DNA from: Leucaena leucocephala
Lineage: Eukaryota > Streptophyta > Magnoliopsida > Fabales > Fabaceae
DNA: 64,000 nt
Assembly: GCA_037074615.1 (NCBI GenBank)
Contig: CM073542.1
Coordinates: forward strand, 18,244,001-18,308,000
Direction of reading: 5' to 3'
How positions within the stretch are numbered: the stretch's first letter is position 1; each line of letters begins with the position of its first letter. A program made the translations under genes and the position numbers. Positions 59,670-64,000 of the stretch are shown here, piece after piece. Under the pieces are notes generated by a model. It made no database searches. It had not been told where the DNA came from and worked only from the letters and a program-made list of their open reading frames with translations.

Positions 59670-60079
59670 TGATATGGCCATGAAGAAATATCTAAGGCGA
59701 AAGAATAGGGAATTAGTTATAGTTTACTCAGTCTAGATCATTATGTTTTACTATGTTTGTTATTTTATTTTATTATCAAGTATGTCAGTAATATTTATCA
59801 AGTGGTTGCTGAATTATACAAGTCAAGTCATTATCTATCATGTTTAGTCCATTATGAGTCATCCTCCTTATCATCTTTAGTCCATTATGTTTAGTAATAT
59901 TTAAGATATGAGTGAATAATCATCCTTTCAATATATTGGAGATCCTCCTAGCTACTAAATTCCTCTTGGCTTCTAAATTCCCTTATTAGTGAGATACTTA
60001 CTGTGAGAGGTTTAGAAGAGAGTCTACTTTTAGTTTTACAGCTTAACCATAGGTTACAGAACATCACTTATCAATAACA
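59670..60079 (+). repeat. 3' LTR of the gypsy element, about 410 bp
   Basis: TG start next to the polypurine tract, CA end just before copia RT sequence resumes. It contains repeated CATTATG and TTTAGTCCATTATG motifs. The border at 60079 is inferred. Confidence 0.65.
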
Positions 60080-60081
60080 AT

Positions 60082-61160
60082 AATACTTATCTAATGGCTA
60101 CTTGTCTGAAGTTTTTATGGAACAACCTGTGGGGTTTAAAGATCCATCCAAGCCAAAAAAGTATGGGTTGAAACAAGCTCCCCAAGCTTGGAATGAACAT
60201 CTTCACAATACTGATTGGGGCTTTATAAATGCCAAGATGGATACCTCCTTGTTCATTTATACAGACAGTAGTCAAATCTTGTTGATTCTTATTTATGTGG
60301 ATGATATCTTAGTGACTAGAAGTAACCCAAAAAGTATGAATATTCTCTACTAAACTTCACAATATTTTCTCTCTTAAAGATTTAGGCACAGTCCATTACG
60401 TGGGCATTGAAATGTACAAGGATAAAACTAGATTATATTTGAGACAAGGGAAATATATTTCTGACATGCTTGTGAAATGTCAAATGAGTATGGCTTCCCC
60501 TTGTCAAACTCCTATGGCGGCGGCTCATAAATCTCTATATGCTCTTAGTGGTGAATTCATTGAGAATCCAACAACATAGCAAAGTATTATGACTTCATAT
60601 TAATGTAACGCATGTCCTGATGTAAGTTTTAGTCTTGGCAAACTCAATCAATTTTTGTCACAGCCCACTATCTAAGAGGTACTATCAATCATGGGATATA
60701 TATTAAACCATCAGGTTGTTTGAATCTTGTTAGATATTTAGATGATGGTTTGGCATCTTGCCATGATGATAGAAGGTCTGTTGGAGGTTATTATGTTTTC
60801 CTAGGAGACTGTCTCGTTACATGGTCATCAAAGAAACAAGTTGTAGCTCGTTCAAGTACAAATTCTGAATATAGCTCCTTAGCCAATACAGCGGCAGGAC
60901 TTAGCTGGATCATATATCCTTATTATCTTAGTTAAAACTTCACATCAAACGTGTTCATGTTATGTTTTGGTGTGATAATACTAGTGTTGCCAATCTAGCT
61001 TGTAGTCCTGTTCATGATTCACCCACAAAACATATTGAAATTGATGTTCATTATATTCGTGATCAGGATTGGTCAAAACTTTTTTCTATTCAATATATAC
61101 CAACTGAATTGGATATTATTGTTTGCTTTACAAAATCATTGCATCATGCAAAATTTTGAT
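60082..61160 (+). pseudogene. Copia element W reverse transcriptase and RNase H
   Basis: RT: SNGYLSEVFMEQPVGFKDPS, KKYGLKQAPQAWNEHLHNTD and ILIYVDDILVTRSNPKSM, with an intact YVDD. RNase H: DDRRSVGGYYVFLGDCLVTW, KKQVVARSSTNSEYSSLANT, VFWCDNTSVANLACSPVHDS and TKHIEIDVHYIRDQDWSKLF. About 200 bp between RT and RNase H are degraded. It ends near 61200 without a clear LTR. Confidence 0.88.
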
Positions 61161-61285
61161 ATCTTAGAGACAAAATGGGAGTTATTGACACTCTATCACA
61201 ACATCATCAGATTAAACATGAAGTTAAAAGTTCTATACAAAGAAAGAAAAGGAAGCAGGAGGTTCAAACTATCAGATTCCAAACC

Positions 61286-61609
61286 ATAAGTCCCATAATA
61301 ACAACCATTGACAATATCATCCTAGCTACTATCATTTACCCCATCCCAATCCTTATTCTTCTCACAAGAAAAAAAAACATCATATTCTTCATCATCATCA
61401 ACAACAGTCCCTCCAGTTTCCATGGGAATCCCCATAATAGGCTAAAGATTATGTCTTCTTTGAGCCATGCGAGCCAACACTGTAGAACAATGGATACAAC
61501 ATAGAGTCAACAAGTATGTCTCCATATCTAAGCTAAATCTGTTTGGTAAACCCATGGTGTTCATCTACGGCCCGATGGAGAACATGTTCATCTTCATGAG
61601 CGACAAAAA
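61286..61609 (+). pseudogene. P450 pseudogene C, exon 1
   Basis: Plus strand. A hydrophobic N-terminal anchor (SPIITTIDNIILATII, then PIPILILL) is followed by basic residues. After a one-base frame change in a run of nine A come the Pro hinge VPPVSMGIPIIG and, past two stops, AMRANTVEQWIQHRVNKYVS, ISKLNLFGKPMVFIYGPMEN and MFIFMSDKN. This order matches the first exon of CYP716-like P450s. The start codon position holds ATA. The exon is cut at 61610 by the end of a CACTA transposon. Its orientation is opposite to P450 A and B, so it is a third gene copy. Confidence 0.75.
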
Positions 61610-62660
61610 CATTATAAAAAAATAGGTTATTTGTAGCAGTTATTTTATGGCATTTTTAGCCGTTTTAACTGCTAGAAACTGATTTTCTAGTGGTTCTAGT
61701 GAACCGTTACGTATAGTGGTCAAAACTTTAGGACATTCCTAACCGTTCATCTAAACTCTAGAAAAAAAAAACATAGTGGGATGAATGACTTTTCAAGCGT
61801 TGGGAACTATTAGAAATTATTTATGATTGGAAATATTTTGAGCGGTTTCCTAATTTGTAGCATAGGGCGTGGTGGTTGGCGAGAAACAAAATTTTTGGGA
61901 TAGCGCCATAATTTGTAACGGTTGGGAACCGCTAGAAATGTGGTGCCAAAATTTGAATTTTTGAAATACTTTTCACGTTTTTAGGCTCTAAATTTTTTTA
62001 GGTTTGTTGTTTTCTAGCAATTATAAAACTGCTAGTAATTTCATTCCACATAAAAAAAATAATAAATCATTTTTTCATTGTTCTAAAATATGATATTATT
62101 AATTAGGAAACAATTAAATAGATTATATGAGATGATTATGTTGATATGTGTAATTATCAATGTATTTCAAGTTGTGTATAAAAATATATTGTAATAAATA
62201 ATAAGTAATTAAATTATGATTGTATGATACTAGTTTAATTTAATTTGTTAAGGAAATTGAGTTGGGAATACAAGAATTGGAGATGAGATAATTTGTAGGG
62301 TTGAACTTCAATTCATAAGTTGAAGGAGTAGTTGTATTAGATGAGATGAAGAAAGAAAATATGAAAGAAGAAAATATAAGTATGTTAGTAAATTATAAAT
62401 GAAGATAAATAAAGATGTACAAAATAATTAACGTCTTACCATGTAAAGAAAAAAAAGAGGAGGAAAATGAGAGAAGACAATTTTTTAAGGAAATACATGA
62501 AGGATACATAGGGACAAAAAGAAATGTAGGAGTAAATGAACGAGGGGGTGAGGTGATATTTATGGAGGTATGGGAAGCATTTCTAGCGGTTTTGTACATT
62601 TGTAGCAGTTTTATCATGGAGACAATTTCTAGACTGCTAGAAATTCATAAATTTTAATTT
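61610..62660. repeat. Subterminal repeat region of the CACTA element
   Basis: Recurring words: TTGTAGCAGTT (61632, 62601), AACTGCTAGAAA, ACCGCTAGAAAT, CTAGCAATT, TTTCTAGCGGTTTTG (62580) and GACTGCTAGAAATT (62634). They occur both direct and inverted, as in sites bound by the element's transposase. Confidence 0.7.
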
Positions 62661-63021
62661 TAAAAAATTGAACTAATTTTGATTTATTTACATGTTTAAT
62701 TTATGTAAAAAAGAAATTATTATATGAGGGATATAGATGATTGATTCTGTTATTCTTGATCATCATCATGCTTAGAAGGAAAAATTTTAAAAATTATATT
62801 TAGGATTATTAAATATATTTAGGAAAAAATTTAGTAACATATAATTTAATAAAAGAAATATACATGAAAATAGCTAAATTATCATCTTCTTGAGGGAAGA
62901 AGAATTCAAAATTCGTAGGTTAGAAGGACTCACTGTCATAAGTAATATTACTATCACCCATGTCATAAAGATCTCGAGGCTTGAGCTATACGACTATATT
63001 CCAGTTTTTCTACTTCTCGTC
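62661..63021 (-). other. CACTA interior, non-coding
   Basis: Very AT-rich segment between the subterminal repeats and the last transposase exon. Nothing else seen. Confidence 0.5.
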
Positions 63022-63483
63022 CTATACATAGTAAACTTGGTGTGCCTCATACACAAGAATATATAGCTTGTCATCCTCATATTTCCCTATATGAATGAGT
63101 CTAGAGAAATTGACAGAGGTGATGCCTAAGTGGTTTATGCTTAGTCCGTGTGAAGTTGTCATGTTTGCCCACAAGCACTTGAACAACATTACGGTGAAAA
63201 GCCAGTAACTTAACTCAACGATGTCAATTAACTTTCCATAGTAAGTGGCATCTCTAAAACGCATGTCAGCGTCACTACTACTAGTGTAACATCTCGTCCC
63301 AAATGAGCCACAAACTCTAGAGTTTTGTGTGAGCAATCCCTGATCACGTGCAATTGTACAGAACTTGAACCCTTTGATATTATATGGTATATATCTTCTT
63401 GCATGGTCTAATAGACCGAGGGAGAGGATTACGAGTTTATCTACGTACAGGCCGACATTATTACATATTGATGTGTAAATCAT
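63022..63483 (-). pseudogene. CACTA transposase C-terminal exon (DUF4216-like)
   Basis: 153 codons open. NVGLYVDKLVILSLGLLDHA, YIPYNIKGFKFCTIARDQ, TQNSRVCGSFGT, DATYYGKLIDIVELSYWLF and VMLFKCLWANMT, then GITSVNFSRLIHIGKYEDDK and VYEAHQVYYV match the layout of the DUF4216 domain at the end of plant TNP2-like transposases. An upstream segment to about 63560 continues in another frame with two stops, so the exon is damaged. Confidence 0.85.
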
Positions 63484-63644
63484 TTAGAGAAGTCTCTGTG
63501 GAATTTCTTATCAATCTTAGCAAAACGTGTATGCCCTCATAGATGCCACTTGAGATCATTTCAAAATTCACTGCAATAAAATGTAACTTGTTAGAGTCAG
63601 TGAGGAATACATATAAAGTATAAAAGTTGGTGAGCGAATAATAC

Positions 63645-63886
63645 TTACTGCATGAAAGGTTCGACTTGTCTGTAATGTATCAAAACATGCGTGTGTGCTA
63701 GGAGTTTCTCTGTGGGAGTGAATATGAAGAATTCACATCCTCCAACTAGTTTCCCCATAGGAGGAAATAAAGTTGATGTGGAATGACCAAGAAGGCAATC
63801 ATCAACATGACGAGGGCAGTTAAAAGATGTCTCCATATCATCATTAAAGTACCTTGAACAGAATGTTAAGACCTCATCTCTAGAAT
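63645..63886 (-). pseudogene. CACTA transposase internal exon
   Basis: DEVLTFCSRYFNDD then METSFNCPRHVDDCLLG, LFPPMGKLVGGCEFFIFTPT and EKLLAHTHVLIHYRQVEPFM. This is the segment before DUF4216 in TNP2-like proteins. A TTCTAG acceptor (about 63887) and a GTAAGT donor (63646-63641) flank it. It is open throughout. Confidence 0.8.
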
Positions 63887-64000
63887 AACCTTATGTTATT
63901 TACCCATGTGGCCACACTTTTTTCTAACATATGGTTTAATTTCCCCAAGTATATGCAGTTTAATATTCCATTAATAATTTTGAGCAATTGAAATATAAAA

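Larger units (their letters stand above)
57741..60079 (+). mobile_element. Ty3/gypsy element, 3' half with LTR
   Basis: It starts abruptly within RT/RNase H, continues through integrase and ends with GGGGGAGTAT (polypurine tract) and an LTR at 59670-60079 (TGATATGGCC...AATAACA). Coding remains resemble the chromovirus branch. The 5' half is missing. Copia RT sequence resumes at about 60082. Confidence 0.8.
53700..61200 (+). mobile_element. Copia element W, interrupted twice
   Basis: Plus-strand copia remains in four parts: gag start (about 53700-53837), gag continuation (57004-57740), RT (60082-60600) and RNase H (60700-61160). A 3.2-kb solo LTR separates the first two. The 3' half of a gypsy element with its LTR stands where protease, integrase and the RT start should be. 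Confidence 0.75.
61610..64000 (-). mobile_element. CACTA (En/Spm) transposon, one end
   Basis: The left border CATTATAAAAAAATAGG is one change from the CACTA terminus. The next kilobase is full of subterminal motifs around CTAGAAA, TAGCGGTT and TTGTAGCAGTT in both orientations. Exons of a transposase of the TNP2 type follow on the minus strand and run to the window end. The other end lies outside. Confidence 0.85.

Overview
The window is nuclear DNA of a flowering plant, most likely a dicot. It is AT-rich and spliced, and it holds LTR retrotransposons of the Ty1/copia and Ty3/gypsy superfamilies, a CACTA (En/Spm) DNA transposon, MITE-like elements, and broken exons of a cytochrome P450 of the CYP716-like group (CYP85 clan). 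I see no intact host gene, rRNA, tRNA or CRISPR. Every coding region found carries stops, frameshifts or truncations.

Layout. 1-4950: a minus-strand Ty3/gypsy relic with only gag and protease between two LTR pieces. 4950-7669: the start of a copia gag, a long leader with tandem repeats, a primer-binding site and an LTR. 7670-10321: AT-rich DNA without recognisable genes. 10322-19769: an inverted-repeat element split by full-length copia element 1 (10424-19617, minus, TSD TTAAT), whose gag is itself split by a 1420-bp solo LTR (15756-17175, TSD TTGCC). 19824-32458: P450 pseudogene A (minus). Its exon IV is split by a MITE-like insert, and its second intron holds full-length copia element 2 (24048-31933, plus, TSD TTCTA). 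32563-35605: a 3.0-kb solo LTR (TSD CATAC). 35611-36057: exon III of a second P450 (B). 36058-40130: truncated copia element 3 (minus). 40131-42151: 5' part of another copia element (X). 42152-44549: nothing recognised. 44550-52440: remains of three more minus-strand copia elements. 53700-61200: a plus-strand copia element (W) interrupted by a second 3.2-kb solo LTR and by the 3' half of a gypsy element. 61286-61609: exon 1 of a third P450 (C, plus strand), cut by the end of a CACTA transposon that runs out of the window.

How it fits together. This looks like a former P450 gene cluster that decayed while retroelements landed in it. Target-site duplications and disrupted reading frames give a relative order. 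The P450 genes came first, then the 3-kb LTR family and elements 2 and 3, then element 1. Element 1 has about 5.6% LTR divergence by eye, against about 12% for element 2. The 1420-bp LTR arrived after element 1.

The most unusual feature is in elements 1 and 2. Both carry an extra sense-oriented reading frame between the 5' LTR and gag (17785-18458 and 25279-25940), with an acidic N-terminal part and a conserved basic C-terminal part that I do not recognise. Both also carry a cluster of perfect hairpins just after the primer-binding site. Coordinates of LTRs with target-site duplications are exact as read; domain borders inside decayed pol genes are approximate.
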